DNA of 64,000 nucleotides from Novipirellula caenicola (GTDB lineage: Bacteria; Planctomycetota; Planctomycetia; Pirellulales; Pirellulaceae). Positions within the stretch are counted from its first letter, which is position 1. The number at the start of each line of letters is the position of its first letter. The stretch is taken from positions 62,001-126,000 of the forward strand of contig NZ_BAABRO010000007.1 in assembly GCF_039545035.1 (NCBI RefSeq), read 5' to 3'. Positions 27,401 to 34,990 of the stretch are shown here, in pieces. Made by a program: the position numbers and the translations under genes. The notes under the pieces are model-generated. The model did not search any database. It saw only the letters and a program-made list of their open reading frames with translations, and was not told the origin of the DNA.

Positions 27401-28081
27401 AAACATCCGAATCATTTGTCGCTTCCGCCCGGCTATTCGCTCGAGGCGGTCGGCAGTTTTCGTAATCAAATCGAAGCGAACCAGCGTTTGATGTGGATCA
27501 TTCCGCTGGTGATTCTGATCAACCTGCTGTTGATTTACATCGAGTTCCGCAACCTGCCGATCTCGATGGCAGTCTTCTCCGGGATCCCTGTCGCGTTCGC
27601 TGGCGGGATGGTCTTGGTTGGATGGATGCAAGTCGAATTGAATACCGCGGTTTGGGTCGGGTTCATCGCGCTGTTTGGTTTGGCGGTGGACGATGGCGTC
27701 GTGATGGCGACCTACATTCATCAACTGCTAAAGAAACGCGAAATCAAATCGGTCCAGGACATTCGCAACACCGTTTACGAAGCCGGTTTGAAACGGATTC
27801 GGCCTTGCATGATGACCACCGTCACCACGTTGGCGGCGCTCGTTCCCGTACTGATTGCGACCGGCCGCGGAGCCGATGTTGCTCGTGCGATGGCGATCCC
27901 CGTGTTCGGTGGGATGTTAGCAGAACCATTCACCTCGTTCATCGTGCCGACGCTGTACAGCGGCTATCTAGAATTGAAGATGCGATTGGGGTTGGCAGAC
28001 CCATTGTGGCACGGCAGCGACGAGAACGATTTCGCCTCCATTGATCAGTCGAAAGCGTTCGAGAGGAGTGATGCTTTATGA
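24449..28081 (+). CDS. cusA: CusA-type Cu(I)/Ag(I) RND efflux pump, second system
   Basis: 1210 residues against about 1050 for E. coli CusA. The three copper-binding methionines are kept in context: FYMPTL, AAMVETYV and MLQSGIKAP. TM4 reads GTMVDMGIIVSEN, with Asp and Glu for the proton relay. Extra length comes from an added hydrophobic segment around 540-600, about 50 residues before the second porter domain, and an insert of about 42 residues (428-469, EGDKETRRGGDTESG to LPLSVSPSLSS). That insert is encoded entirely by inverted octamer repeats (25731-25854) in the cytosolic loop after TM4. The frame stays open through it, so the pump may still work. It pairs with cusB at 21810 and the TolC-type channel at 19290. 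Confidence 0.9.
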   Translation: MLNLLIRFCVREPWLVVLMTIGLSVGGWFAYQAVPIDAIPNVGENQVIVLTPWPGRSPKDIEDQVTYPLSVSLLAVPGAESVRGKSMFGYSFVQVTFKDEIDFYWARSRVAEQLGSAASQLPDGVVPQLGPDATGLGQIYYYVLRPPADGMSLAELRSLQDFVVKFELQAVEGVSEVASIGGYVRQYQVEVDPDKLRFHNVTLDAVAMAIKGSNLDVGAKTVETTGMEFIVRGKGFLGSDGDKYQAVIDLEQTVILQRDGVPVHLRDVARVQLGPDFRRGALDYNGAEAVGGVVVMRYGENPRAVLDRIKDKIATIEPALGGVTIQGVYDRSNLIDETMATLTHALRDEILITAVIILLFLLHVRSSFVVAISLPAAVLMSFIAMHVVGVEANIMSLAGIAIAIGTMVDMGIIVSENIYGHLAEWEKAREGDKETRRGGDTESGRHGGPMSGPKAPSLPLSVSPSLSSRAAVIYTATIEVAPAVVTAVATTIVSFLPVFFLTGRDYKLFSPLAYTKTFAIAAAMITAVTIVPALSRLLLRSANYQKRTALAAGIAMAVLISMAAHFLWGNRIAEWLAIPLWTVSAATAVLGFVLGWQLLRERIRPIEEIPSSRFVRWIYAARLRYALNNKAVALSFPAVLLVLGVGAYIGMPTVMRPVERVASWFGADLNEFPGYVDAKHIFTGLRSDDWIALDEGSWFYMPTLYPAASFSQAMQVLQTQDVLIGQIPEVKDVLGKIGRVESALDPAPAAMVETYVMLKPESEWREGVTARDVWDEINRVATLPGVTPASALQPIEGRVVMLQSGIKAPMAIRVYGDDLQTLADAALAVAATLKQSPYINAGTVNPDIVLGKPYVEFSVNREAASRYGMSAAKVNEVIETALGGMNLIKTVEGRERYPVRLRYDRDLREHIDQLSRLPVVTDSGAVVPLEELATLDTTWGPGAINSENARLVAHVAFMTNGAAGDLESVSAIEKQLFQAQRLPSKHPNHLSLPPGYSLEAVGSFRNQIEANQRLMWIIPLVILINLLLIYIEFRNLPISMAVFSGIPVAFAGGMVLVGWMQVELNTAVWVGFIALFGLAVDDGVVMATYIHQLLKKREIKSVQDIRNTVYEAGLKRIRPCMMTTVTTLAALVPVLIATGRGADVARAMAIPVFGGMLAEPFTSFIVPTLYSGYLELKMRLGLADPLWHGSDENDFASIDQSKAFERSDAL
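25731..25854. repeat. Gene-less inverted octamer array inside cusA
   Basis: The left part carries GGAGACAA, GGAGACAA, GGGGAGACAC, GGAGAGTG, GGGAGACACGGAG. The right part carries CTCCCTCT, CTCCCTCT, CTCCGTGTCTCCC, CTCTTTCC. The arms 25778-25790 and 25828-25840 are perfect 13-bp complements around 37 bases, so the RNA would fold. The length keeps the cusA frame open. It has the layout of the S23 modules without a gene. Confidence 0.93.
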
Positions 28082-28222
28082 ATTGAATCACTCGTATCTA
28101 CCTCAGAAAAAAACACCTTATTCGTGAAGGATTCTCGTGATCACGCATCCAATCGGTGACGGACACCATTGGAATGGAAACCCTGTCGAAAGATTCCCCC
28201 CATTTTAAGAGAGAGAACAAGG

Positions 28223-29470
28223 ATGAAACGCGATTTAAATTTAGCACTGACCCTCGTTGCCGTTGTCTTTGCGACGGCTGCGTTGCCGGTTAACGCTCAA
28301 AACCATCAAAACCATCAAAACCATGAAAACCATGAAAACCATGAAAACCATGAAAACCATGAAAACCATGAAAACCATGCCGCTCATGAGCTTGCCGCCC
28401 ACGGTTCATCCGCTGTGACGACCGCCGAGCACCCAGTCCAAGGGCCTCACGGAGGGTCGCTGCGACAAACGGGTGAGATTCAACTCGAGACGGTGGTCTC
28501 GCAGGGTGGCATCCAAATGTTCGTGTACGACCGATCTGGATCGGCGGTTGCGGTCGAGCAAGGCCGAGGGGCGGCGTCGCTACGTGTCGAAGGAAACGCA
28601 AAACGCTATCGCTACGATCTGCTTCCCGATGGCAAAGGCGGTTTGTCGGCGGCAGTCAACTTGTCAGCGATCGCAGGACGACAAATCGAGATCGATGTTC
28701 AATTGGTGGGCGTGCCATCGACCAGCGGCCAAGCGGTGGTTTTTAAGGAAGTGGCAACGGTTCCGGCCAGCGAAGCTCAGCTTTCCGCCGCCGCGATTGC
28801 GAGACAAAAGATTTGTCCTGTGTCCGGCAAACCGCTGGGCAGCATGGGCGACCCGATCGCCGTCGATGTCAACGGAAAAAAAATCTATGTCTGTTGCGCT
28901 GGATGTGTAAACGCCGTGAAATCCAATCCGGCGAAATACGCATCTGGACGACCTGAGATTACGGTCACTAGCGCCACCGCCGCAGACGCCGCCTTGGTCG
29001 CCAAGCAAGCCAAGTGTCCGGTCATGGACGAGCCGCTCGGCAGCATGGGACAGCCTGTCAAGATGATGGTCGGGGACAAGCCGATCTTTCTGTGTTGCAA
29101 AGGATGTGTCAAAAAGATCAAAGCGGAACCGGCCAAATATCTGGCCATGGTTTACGGCGACGCGTTGTCGGCTAAGGAATCGGCGAGTGCCGCCAAACAT
29201 GTTGCGGGAAGCGTTCCTGCCCAAGGGGAACAGGTGCGTGAGGGCGTGTTCAAAGTGAGCCAAGCCGATGCACCCTACATCGCCGCACAGAAGCAATGTC
29301 CCGTGATGGACGAACCGCTCGATGCGATGGGCGGCCCATTCAAGGTCAACGCGGCTGGCAAAGCGATCTACATCTGCTGCCCCGGCTGCGCGAAAAAGAT
29401 CGCCGCAGATCCAGCCAAGTATCTAACGATTCTGAAGTCACAGGGTATTGAACCGCCCGCACTACGTTAA
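28223..29470 (+). CDS. Periplasmic metal-binding protein with NHE repeats and three Cys-rich modules
   Basis: 415 residues from ATG 28223 (AGAGAGAACAAGG upstream). Signal peptide (LALTLVAVVFATAALPVNAQ), then nine NHQ/NHE tripeptides encoded by an AACCATGAA minisatellite (28300-28378), then a beta domain beginning VQGPHGGSLRQTGEI like that of the lipoprotein at 17810. Three modules of about 55 residues follow, each CPV...PLGSMG-type then [YF][VIL]CC.GC and PAKY. Spacing CP(V)-x about 27-CC-x2-C resembles YHS/TRASH metal-binding domains. It would chelate copper or silver in the periplasm next to the Cus pump. The minisatellite predicts length variation of the His tail. Confidence 0.72.
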   Translation: MKRDLNLALTLVAVVFATAALPVNAQNHQNHQNHENHENHENHENHENHENHAAHELAAHGSSAVTTAEHPVQGPHGGSLRQTGEIQLETVVSQGGIQMFVYDRSGSAVAVEQGRGAASLRVEGNAKRYRYDLLPDGKGGLSAAVNLSAIAGRQIEIDVQLVGVPSTSGQAVVFKEVATVPASEAQLSAAAIARQKICPVSGKPLGSMGDPIAVDVNGKKIYVCCAGCVNAVKSNPAKYASGRPEITVTSATAADAALVAKQAKCPVMDEPLGSMGQPVKMMVGDKPIFLCCKGCVKKIKAEPAKYLAMVYGDALSAKESASAAKHVAGSVPAQGEQVREGVFKVSQADAPYIAAQKQCPVMDEPLDAMGGPFKVNAAGKAIYICCPGCAKKIAADPAKYLTILKSQGIEPPALR

Positions 29471-29487
29471 TCACGTCGGGAATAAGA

Positions 29488-29578
29488 GAGGTCGAGGTCG
29501 AGGTCGAGGTCGAGGTGGGGGCTTGTCTCCCTGTCTCCTTGTCTCCCAGCTCCCACCTCCCAACCCCCAACTCCTTGT
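29488..29578. repeat. GAGGTC hexamers followed by TTGTCTCC octamers
   Basis: Nearly five GAGGTC units (29488-29516) are followed by CTTGTCTCC/CTGTCTCC/TTGTCTCCC (29522-29548) and then C-rich pyrimidine sequence to 29578. The orientation changes from purine-rich to pyrimidine-rich across the centre, as in the array inside cusA, and there is no gene inside. It lies just after the end of the second RND operon. Confidence 0.85.
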
Positions 29579-29740
29579 CTGATCACGCGGGGGTGGTGTC
29601 CGTTGGACTCGTGACCCAGGTCATGATGACACGCACGCCGCCCCTGCCTTTTTCGTTTTTCTACTGAAATGGTTTGCGTTTTCTCACCGCAGTGTCACTG
29701 AATGATCGCTGCGAAATGATCCGTTGTATCGAGCACGCTT

Positions 29741-30394
29741 TTGCCTCTTCTAACACGACTACGCTATCTGCCCTATCGAATCACACGGCGGATTTTGACG
29801 TTGAATATTTCTTGTTTTCTCGAAGCTAAGATTGAAGCGATTCAATCTGAGCCCTTGCCTGCAGATTACCAATTCGAATGGTTGACGGTTGCTCGTTTAA
29901 ACGAGCTTCGAGAGAACCCAAAGAATTCAATTAGTGGTGCCTGGAATTCGTTGCTTGAAATTCATCAAGCAGAATGTGTCGTCGTTCGCGCCGATGAAGT
30001 TGTCGTAGGGTTGGCCGGGGTGAAGACCGGGATGGTTTCGGGCGAACTGAACCATGATGGTGATTTGCGAACCAAGTTGCCCATCGAGTTACCGGCCGAC
30101 ATGGCTTATGTGTTCGGAGTGCATGTGGTTCCACGGTATCGTGGCAAGCGACTTTATGCGGCGATGGTGTCGCTAATTGCCGAGCGGGTGTCGGAATGCG
30201 GGGGCAAACGCCTATTGTTGACAACGGAATGCAGTAACTTTCGAGCCTTGAAAAGTGTGCGACGGATGGGATTTACGCAGGTCGGACGTACGGTGTTGGT
30301 TCGAGCCGGTCGGATTTGCTGGGCTAATTATCCAAATGAAAATCAAATCGGCGACATCCGCGTAGGGCGTTATGCGGGTGACATTTCTGCTTGA
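29741..30394 (+). CDS. GNAT family N-acetyltransferase
   Basis: 217 residues. The GNAT acetyl-CoA site is seen as VFGVHVVPRYRGKRLYAAMVSLIAE-like sequence (about 124-148) with the R-x-x-G-x-x/L motif, preceded by the beta4 strand MAYVFGVHV and followed by LLLTTEC and ALKSVRRMGF, the usual motif B. The start is uncertain: the frame closes at 29719 and the first usable codon is TTG 29741, with no clear ribosome site. The acyl acceptor is unknown. Context (between the Cus operon and a MerR regulator) gives no link to metals. Confidence 0.7.
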   Translation: MPLLTRLRYLPYRITRRILTLNISCFLEAKIEAIQSEPLPADYQFEWLTVARLNELRENPKNSISGAWNSLLEIHQAECVVVRADEVVVGLAGVKTGMVSGELNHDGDLRTKLPIELPADMAYVFGVHVVPRYRGKRLYAAMVSLIAERVSECGGKRLLLTTECSNFRALKSVRRMGFTQVGRTVLVRAGRICWANYPNENQIGDIRVGRYAGDISA

Positions 30395-30481
30395 CGCAGG
30401 TTGCTGGCTTGCAGTTTTCCAAAACATCTTTCGAGCGAGTGCAGCAACATGCCGTTTTCGATTAACTCGATCAAATTACAC

Positions 30482-30513
30482 TTGACTCTGTACTATTGTA
30501 CGGGGTCGATAAT
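30482..30513 (+). promoter_or_regulatory. MerR-type promoter with long spacer and GTAC dyad
   Basis: TTGACT (30482-30487) and GATAAT (30508-30513) are separated by about 20 bases, longer than the normal 17 and typical of promoters activated by MerR proteins through DNA untwisting. The spacer holds GTAC-TATT-GTAC (30490-30501), the dyad expected for the regulator. It lies 20 bases before the MerR start, so the regulator would control itself and the HMA-MauE gene behind it. Confidence 0.8.
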
Positions 30514-30533
30514 GGGTGTTGGAGGAAGTTGAG

Positions 30534-30962
30534 ATGGCAGGGTTCACGATCGGTAAAGTAGCAAAGGCGTCCGGCGTAGGAGTCGAGACGATTCGCTTTT
30601 ATCAGCGCAGCGGTTTGATCAACGAACCGACGCCGATCAGGACATCCTTTCGTGAATATCCTAAGGCGACCGTGGATCGTATCCGGTTTATCAAGCGAGC
30701 TCAGAATCTTGGGTTCACGCTTGCCGAGATCCAGGAATTGCTCGGATTGTCCGAGCAGCCCGGAGCGTCACGGCGTGAAGTAAAAGCAATCGCGGAAGCC
30801 AAGTTGGAGTCGATCCAACAGAAAATTGCGGATCTTAAACAGATGGAAGTCACGCTCTCTCAACTTGTTCACGATTGCTCGGGGCGGGGAAAGATCCCTG
30901 GTTGTCCCATCATTGAAGCAATCGTTGGTGAAACAAACCCTTGTAATCACAGCGGAACTTAA
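30534..30962 (+). CDS. MerR family metal-responsive regulator
   Basis: 142 residues from ATG 30534 with GGAGG 10-14 bases upstream. The N-terminal winged helix (FTIGKVAKASGVGVETIRFYQRSGLI) is that of mercury/copper-type MerR proteins, followed by the dimer helix (EAKLESIQQKIADLKQMEVTLSQL) and a metal loop with CSGRGKIPGC, two Cys with eight residues between, as in MerR. The third mercury ligand of Tn501 MerR (Cys79) is absent; that region reads EQPGASRREV. The metal could therefore be Cu(I)/Ag(I)/Au(I)-like or mercury bound in another way. It forms an operon with the HMA-MauE gene four bases downstream, from a spacer-type MerR promoter. Confidence 0.87.
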   Translation: MAGFTIGKVAKASGVGVETIRFYQRSGLINEPTPIRTSFREYPKATVDRIRFIKRAQNLGFTLAEIQELLGLSEQPGASRREVKAIAEAKLESIQQKIADLKQMEVTLSQLVHDCSGRGKIPGCPIIEAIVGETNPCNHSGT

Positions 30963-30966
30963 GATC

Positions 30967-31701
30967 ATGAACACAACGTTTTCGACCTCGATGACTTGCG
31001 GAGGATGCTTGAGCAAAGTCACTCCGTTTTTGGACAACGAACCAAGTGTCCGCCAATGGAAATCGGATTTAAGTGATCCAAGAAAACTGATTCACGTCGA
31101 CTTGGCTCCCGAAGGCCAGCCCGAGCACATCGTTGACTTGATCGGACAAGCAGGCTTCACGGCGTCGGTGATTCCGCATCAGCCGGAAACCATCTCGATT
31201 GCCACGCCGCCAGCGAAACCTGCGTTTAGCTTGGCGACGTACAAGCCGTTGTTCCTCGTCGTTAGCTATGTGGTTGGTGCCACGGTGCTGGTTGAGTCGA
31301 TTCACGCGAATTGGCAATGGACCCGAGCGATGAGCTACTTTATGGGGTTCTTCTTTTTGGGGTTTGCGTTCTTTAAATTGTTGAACATCTCAAAATTTGC
31401 CGACGCCTTTGCGACCTACGATATCATCGCCCGCCGATCACGTTCGTACGCGGTCGCGTACCCGTGGATCGAAGTGACGCTGGGGTTGCTGTTTGTCACC
31501 GGAACGCAGTTGATGGTCGCAAACGTCGTGACCGCAGTGGTGATGAGCATCGGGTTGGTGGGAGTGATAGCGGCGGTCAGGAAGAAGCAAGCGATTCAGT
31601 GTGCTTGCTTGGGAACCGCATTCAATCTGCCGATGTCGGTGGTCACGATCATTGAAAACAGTGTGATGATCGCAATGGCACTAGCGATGTTGGCGATGTA
31701 A
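30967..31701 (+). CDS. HMA domain fused to MauE/DoxX-like membrane protein
   Basis: 244 residues from ATG 30967, four bases after the MerR stop. The N-terminal heavy-metal-associated domain has the signature STSMTCGGCLSKV (two cysteines of MxCxxC), ending near residue 70. A linker leads to four membrane helices (LFLVVSYVVGATVLV, YFMGFFFLGFAFFKLL, WIEVTLGLLFVTG, VVTAVVMSIGLVGVIAA) of MauE/DoxX type, with AIQCACLGTAF carrying a C-x-C as in MauE redox proteins. Under MerR control it may import or move a soft metal ion across the inner membrane, like a MerP-MerT fusion, or deliver reductant. The name of the metal cannot be fixed. Confidence 0.75.
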   Translation: MNTTFSTSMTCGGCLSKVTPFLDNEPSVRQWKSDLSDPRKLIHVDLAPEGQPEHIVDLIGQAGFTASVIPHQPETISIATPPAKPAFSLATYKPLFLVVSYVVGATVLVESIHANWQWTRAMSYFMGFFFLGFAFFKLLNISKFADAFATYDIIARRSRSYAVAYPWIEVTLGLLFVTGTQLMVANVVTAVVMSIGLVGVIAAVRKKQAIQCACLGTAFNLPMSVVTIIENSVMIAMALAMLAM

Positions 31702-31767
31702 GGCAGTGTTCGGCAATAACTTCGCCATGCGAGTTTGGTTGCAAATCACGCGGGTGAAGTGTTTTCT

Positions 31768-31834
31768 GTAGTGGACGAGGCTACGAGTCCCGGCCTGACA
31801 CCCAGTTGCTGGGGCTCGCTCTCTCGTCCACTAC
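31768..31834. repeat. Inverted repeat of family B (copy 2)
   Basis: Arms GTAGTGGACGAG (31768-31779) and CTCGTCCACTAC (31823-31834) surround a loop that holds the diverged remainder of the 24-bp arm seen at 2326-2393. It lies between the convergent HMA-MauE and ion-channel genes. Beyond the repeat, 31702-31988 holds nothing else I recognise. Confidence 0.8.
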
Positions 31835-31988
31835 CTCGCCTCGTCCCCTACCTTCAAAGCTGGCAGTCGACCCACGCCCATTTCGGTCAATCTCTAGCAG
31901 AACGGTCCAAACGTCGCCGGAGGGCAGATGTCATTCGGGACACATTTTGAATTGGCAAAATCATTTGCGAACGTTTGCTCAGTGGCAG

Positions 31989-33020
31989 CTAATCTCCAGA
32001 TCCGATTTCGAGTGAACGTAGGTCGTGGGACCACTGCTTGCATGCATCGGCGTACGCGGCGATGAACCTGGTGGGATCCGAGGGATGTGCATCGGGCGAT
32101 TCGGATTGTAATTGCTCGCACAAACGCTCGGCGATCGATGTGTCGATCTCGTGATCCGATGTGGGATGGGCAATGAAGTGTTCGTTGGTATCGTCGAGCA
32201 TTTGTCGGCTCGCGTGCCACAGACGCTCTTCAGGTTCGCAGATCGATGATGCATTAGGACCTCCGGTCTTACGTAATGCTTTCAGCAGCGAGGCGACTTC
32301 CAAGCAAAAACGCAACATCCGGCTCATCGAGTACCGTGGTTCACTGAAACGAAAATAGTGAAGTACCGAATAAAAGTGATGCGATTCAAGTAGCTCAGCC
32401 ATATGGGACGCCAGCGTGTAGAGATCTTGATGGATCAACGAAGGATCGTCGCCTGTCAGATACGGTTTGAGGTAAACCAAACTGTCGCCGGTTCGCTGGG
32501 TCCGATAGTCAATCTCGCAAGCGAATTGATTACGACGAGCCAATCGGGAATAGATCGAGATGACGTAGGCCAATACCAGCGTAAAGAAACTGAACCCCAG
32601 TGCCGCGGCGGCAACCGTCAAAACCTGCATCGGTGAATGCTTAGGCACCAAGTCGCCGATGCCCAGTGTGGTGATGGTAAAGCCGGCGTAGTACACCGCC
32701 GTCCAAAACGACGTATCCACCGGTTTGCCGCTGCTGGTGATGATGCCGTTACCAAGTTCGGGCCACGCGATCAGACTGAGCCCCAGCAACAGCAACGTCC
32801 CCCAGCTGATTACATGAATCGTAATCAGGACGGGGCCGCTAAAAACGACAAGGCGACTTCGCTTAAGCCATCGCGAATCAATCAAGTGGTAAAATCCGCG
32901 ATTGATCACCGTCGTGACCGGGCCGACCACGGCGCGGGGGTGCAGAACCGCCATGAAGGTTTCCCACACTCCTAGCAGAGTGAGCAGAATGCCGACGATC
33001 GTGCAGACCCAAGCGAACAC
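31989..33020 (-). CDS. Two-TM potassium-channel-like protein
   Basis: 343 residues if started at GTG 33020, two bases after the csoR stop; an ATG at 33125 would overlap csoR by about 100 bases and seems unlikely. Helices near 2-24 and 60-85 and a third near 140-160 surround a pore loop with ITTLGIGDL, matching the K+ filter TxGxGD. The C-terminal 180 residues are soluble and helical (FYSVLHYFRF, LEVASLLKALRK) with no RCK domain I can see. It could carry K+ or another monovalent cation. The apparent operon with csoR is curious but may only reflect transcription from upstream. Confidence 0.75.
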   Translation of the reverse strand: MFAWVCTIVGILLTLLGVWETFMAVLHPRAVVGPVTTVINRGFYHLIDSRWLKRSRLVVFSGPVLITIHVISWGTLLLLGLSLIAWPELGNGIITSSGKPVDTSFWTAVYYAGFTITTLGIGDLVPKHSPMQVLTVAAAALGFSFFTLVLAYVISIYSRLARRNQFACEIDYRTQRTGDSLVYLKPYLTGDDPSLIHQDLYTLASHMAELLESHHFYSVLHYFRFSEPRYSMSRMLRFCLEVASLLKALRKTGGPNASSICEPEERLWHASRQMLDDTNEHFIAHPTSDHEIDTSIAERLCEQLQSESPDAHPSDPTRFIAAYADACKQWSHDLRSLEIGSGD

Positions 33021-33022
33021 GG

Positions 33023-33310
33023 CTAATCGATGACCCCTGCGTATTTGCGGAACAGCTTGATCAATTCTTCCAGCTTCTCGTCTCGATCTGCTGGGTTTCC
33101 ATTTTCGATGGCCTCGGTGACACATCTTTTCAAATGCTGTTCGAGCACGATTTGTCCCACTTTGCCTAACGCGCCGGTGGCGGCGGACAATTGCATCAAA
33201 ATATCGACACAGTACTGATCTTCTTCGATCATCCGCGACACCGCTTCGACTTGTCCCACGACCCGCCGAAGGCGATTGGCTAACTTCTTTTTTTCTTCGT
33301 CATCAAGCAT
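33023..33310 (-). CDS. csoR: CsoR copper-sensing repressor
   Basis: 95 residues, all-helical DUF156 protein. The Cu(I) triad of CsoR is present: Cys in EDQYCVDIL (34), His and Cys in LEQHLKRCV (59 and 63), with the 4-residue His-Cys spacing of true CsoR rather than FrmR/RcnR. The helix-1 sequence KLANRLRRVVGQVEAVSRMIE is the DNA-contacting part. Copper binding would release the repressor from ATACC-N7-GGTAT operators; four such sites occur in the window (20998, 36614, 39175, 46267). The gene lies downstream of the multicopper oxidase on the same strand, so it may be autoregulated through the 36614 site. Confidence 0.93.
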   Translation of the reverse strand: MLDDEEKKKLANRLRRVVGQVEAVSRMIEEDQYCVDILMQLSAATGALGKVGQIVLEQHLKRCVTEAIENGNPADRDEKLEELIKLFRKYAGVID

Positions 33311-33415
33311 GGCAAATCAGAGTCTTACGCACGAAGCGAAGCCGGGGACATTTCGTTTGGGTAAAAGCCCATTGTACTCAGCCAAACTCAATCCGGCAGT
33401 GGACACGATGGCAAT

Positions 33416-34939
33416 CTACATCTCCATGCCGTGCATCCCCCGATTGTGCCCGGATTGGTAGGTTGATGGGTCACCAAAGCGTCGCACGATTTCCTCGAAT
33501 ATACTTCCTTTGGGGATCTCTTCGTCGGTCTCTATCACCTTGTGATAGAGATCCTCCGGCAGCACTCGGAGTGCAGTCATTAGCCCCATGATCGACATTG
33601 GCCACATCGCCCGCATGCCTTGGACTTCGCGACGACTCCAGATCGTGTCCATCATCGCATCGGACATATTCATGCTTTTCATTTCTTGCGGATAACCAGG
33701 GGTGTCGAACCCGGGATCATCGCGAGTCGCATCCACGCGGGGGCGGTTGGAATAGTTCGCCAAATAGCGGTCGACCGAAACGCCCTTGCGAATCCGGGGG
33801 CCAACTTGCCGCGTCATGTGATTCATCATGTGGTGAACCATATGACAGTGGAACATCCAGTCGCCTGGGTTGTTGGCGATGAACTCAAAATTCGATGCTT
33901 GGGCAATCCCCACCAACTCGGTGTTACGAGGGATCCAGGCCGATTTGGGAATCCGAGCCCCTTCGTGTCCCGTCACCCAAAACGTATGCCCATGCAAATG
34001 AATCGGATGATGTTGCATCGGAGAAAAGTCGAGCAAGCGAATCCGAACTCGTTCGCCATGTTTGACGACCAGTGGTGTGGTGTAGGGACCGCTGCGGCCA
34101 TTGATCGTGTGCCAATTCCAATCCATCCGCCAACTGTCAGCAATGGTTTGAGTCGGCTCGATAAAGAAGTTTTGAAAGATCAAGCCAAAGTCGCGATCCA
34201 CCGGCGGATCGAACACTTTGCGAGGGTGCACGATAAACCAACCAACGCTTCCAAACGCTTCTTGCATGGGGACGTGAGCATGATAAAAGAACGTCCCCTC
34301 TTCGTGCACATCGAATTCGTAGACGAATGATTTGCCCGGTTCGATCGGATTCTGAGTCAACGTTTCGCTGCCATCGTACTGGACCGGCAACTCGAATCCG
34401 TGCCAGTGCGTTGTCGTGGCTTCGGGCAGTTCATTGGTTACCACGATCCGCACCCGATCGCCCTGGTTCACTTCGATCGTAGGGCCTGGCATGCTGCCGT
34501 TGTAGCCGTAGACATTCATCTTGTAGCCAGGCAGAAACTCTCGCTCGACCGCCATCGGCACCAAGTGAAATTCTTTTGCACCCCGCACCATTTTCCATGG
34601 CAATTTTTCAAGATCCGGTGCGACGAACGGAGCCGGACCCGCCGCGGCACTGCGAAAGCCTGGCATCAATTTGCCAAGGTAATAATCCGAATCGGGATCG
34701 TTACCGCGACTGGGTTTGAAGCGAGAAAAGCCATCCATTTCCGCTTTGACATCCGAGCCCGCAGGGACTTGGGGATGAGGCTTTTCCGAGTGATTGGCGT
34801 GCCCGGCATGTCCGTCGGACATCGGCATCGGTTTTGGGTCCATCGGTGATTGGGCGTTGGCAGCGCCCGCCAACAGTCCGCCGGCGGCTGCCAGCGATCC
34901 GACTTTCAAGAATTGGCGACGATCTTCGTTACTGGGCAT
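33416..34939 (-). CDS. Tat-exported multicopper oxidase (CueO-like)
   Basis: 507 residues. The N-terminus DRRQFLKVGSLAAAGGLLAGAANA is a Tat signal. All four copper motifs are present: HWHG (178-181), HAH (220-222), HPIHLHGH (311-318) and HCHMVHHMMNHM (364-375), the last giving the type 1 His, Cys, His and axial Met. A Met/His-rich N-terminal linker (PMPMSDGHAGHANHSE) and C-terminal tail (MKSMNMSDAMMD, GMRAMWPMSIMGLM) add soft-metal ligands. It would oxidise Cu(I) to the less toxic Cu(II) in the periplasm. On the minus strand it lies between the tolC-type gene and csoR. Confidence 0.92.
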   Translation of the reverse strand: MPSNEDRRQFLKVGSLAAAGGLLAGAANAQSPMDPKPMPMSDGHAGHANHSEKPHPQVPAGSDVKAEMDGFSRFKPSRGNDPDSDYYLGKLMPGFRSAAAGPAPFVAPDLEKLPWKMVRGAKEFHLVPMAVEREFLPGYKMNVYGYNGSMPGPTIEVNQGDRVRIVVTNELPEATTTHWHGFELPVQYDGSETLTQNPIEPGKSFVYEFDVHEEGTFFYHAHVPMQEAFGSVGWFIVHPRKVFDPPVDRDFGLIFQNFFIEPTQTIADSWRMDWNWHTINGRSGPYTTPLVVKHGERVRIRLLDFSPMQHHPIHLHGHTFWVTGHEGARIPKSAWIPRNTELVGIAQASNFEFIANNPGDWMFHCHMVHHMMNHMTRQVGPRIRKGVSVDRYLANYSNRPRVDATRDDPGFDTPGYPQEMKSMNMSDAMMDTIWSRREVQGMRAMWPMSIMGLMTALRVLPEDLYHKVIETDEEIPKGSIFEEIVRRFGDPSTYQSGHNRGMHGMEM

Positions 34940-34990
34940 GGTTCAGTCTCTCTTGTTGCAAAAGTAAATAGGTCGACTCCTTTCGCATTC

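Noticed and set aside
28300-28378. Regular repeats that could suggest a CRISPR array
   Set aside because: The 9-bp AACCATGAA units have no spacers and encode NHE tripeptides in an open frame.
33020-33125. Upstream ATG (33125) as start of the ion-channel gene
   Set aside because: It would overlap csoR by about 100 bases with an Arg-rich non-homologous N-terminus; the GTG right after csoR is preferred.
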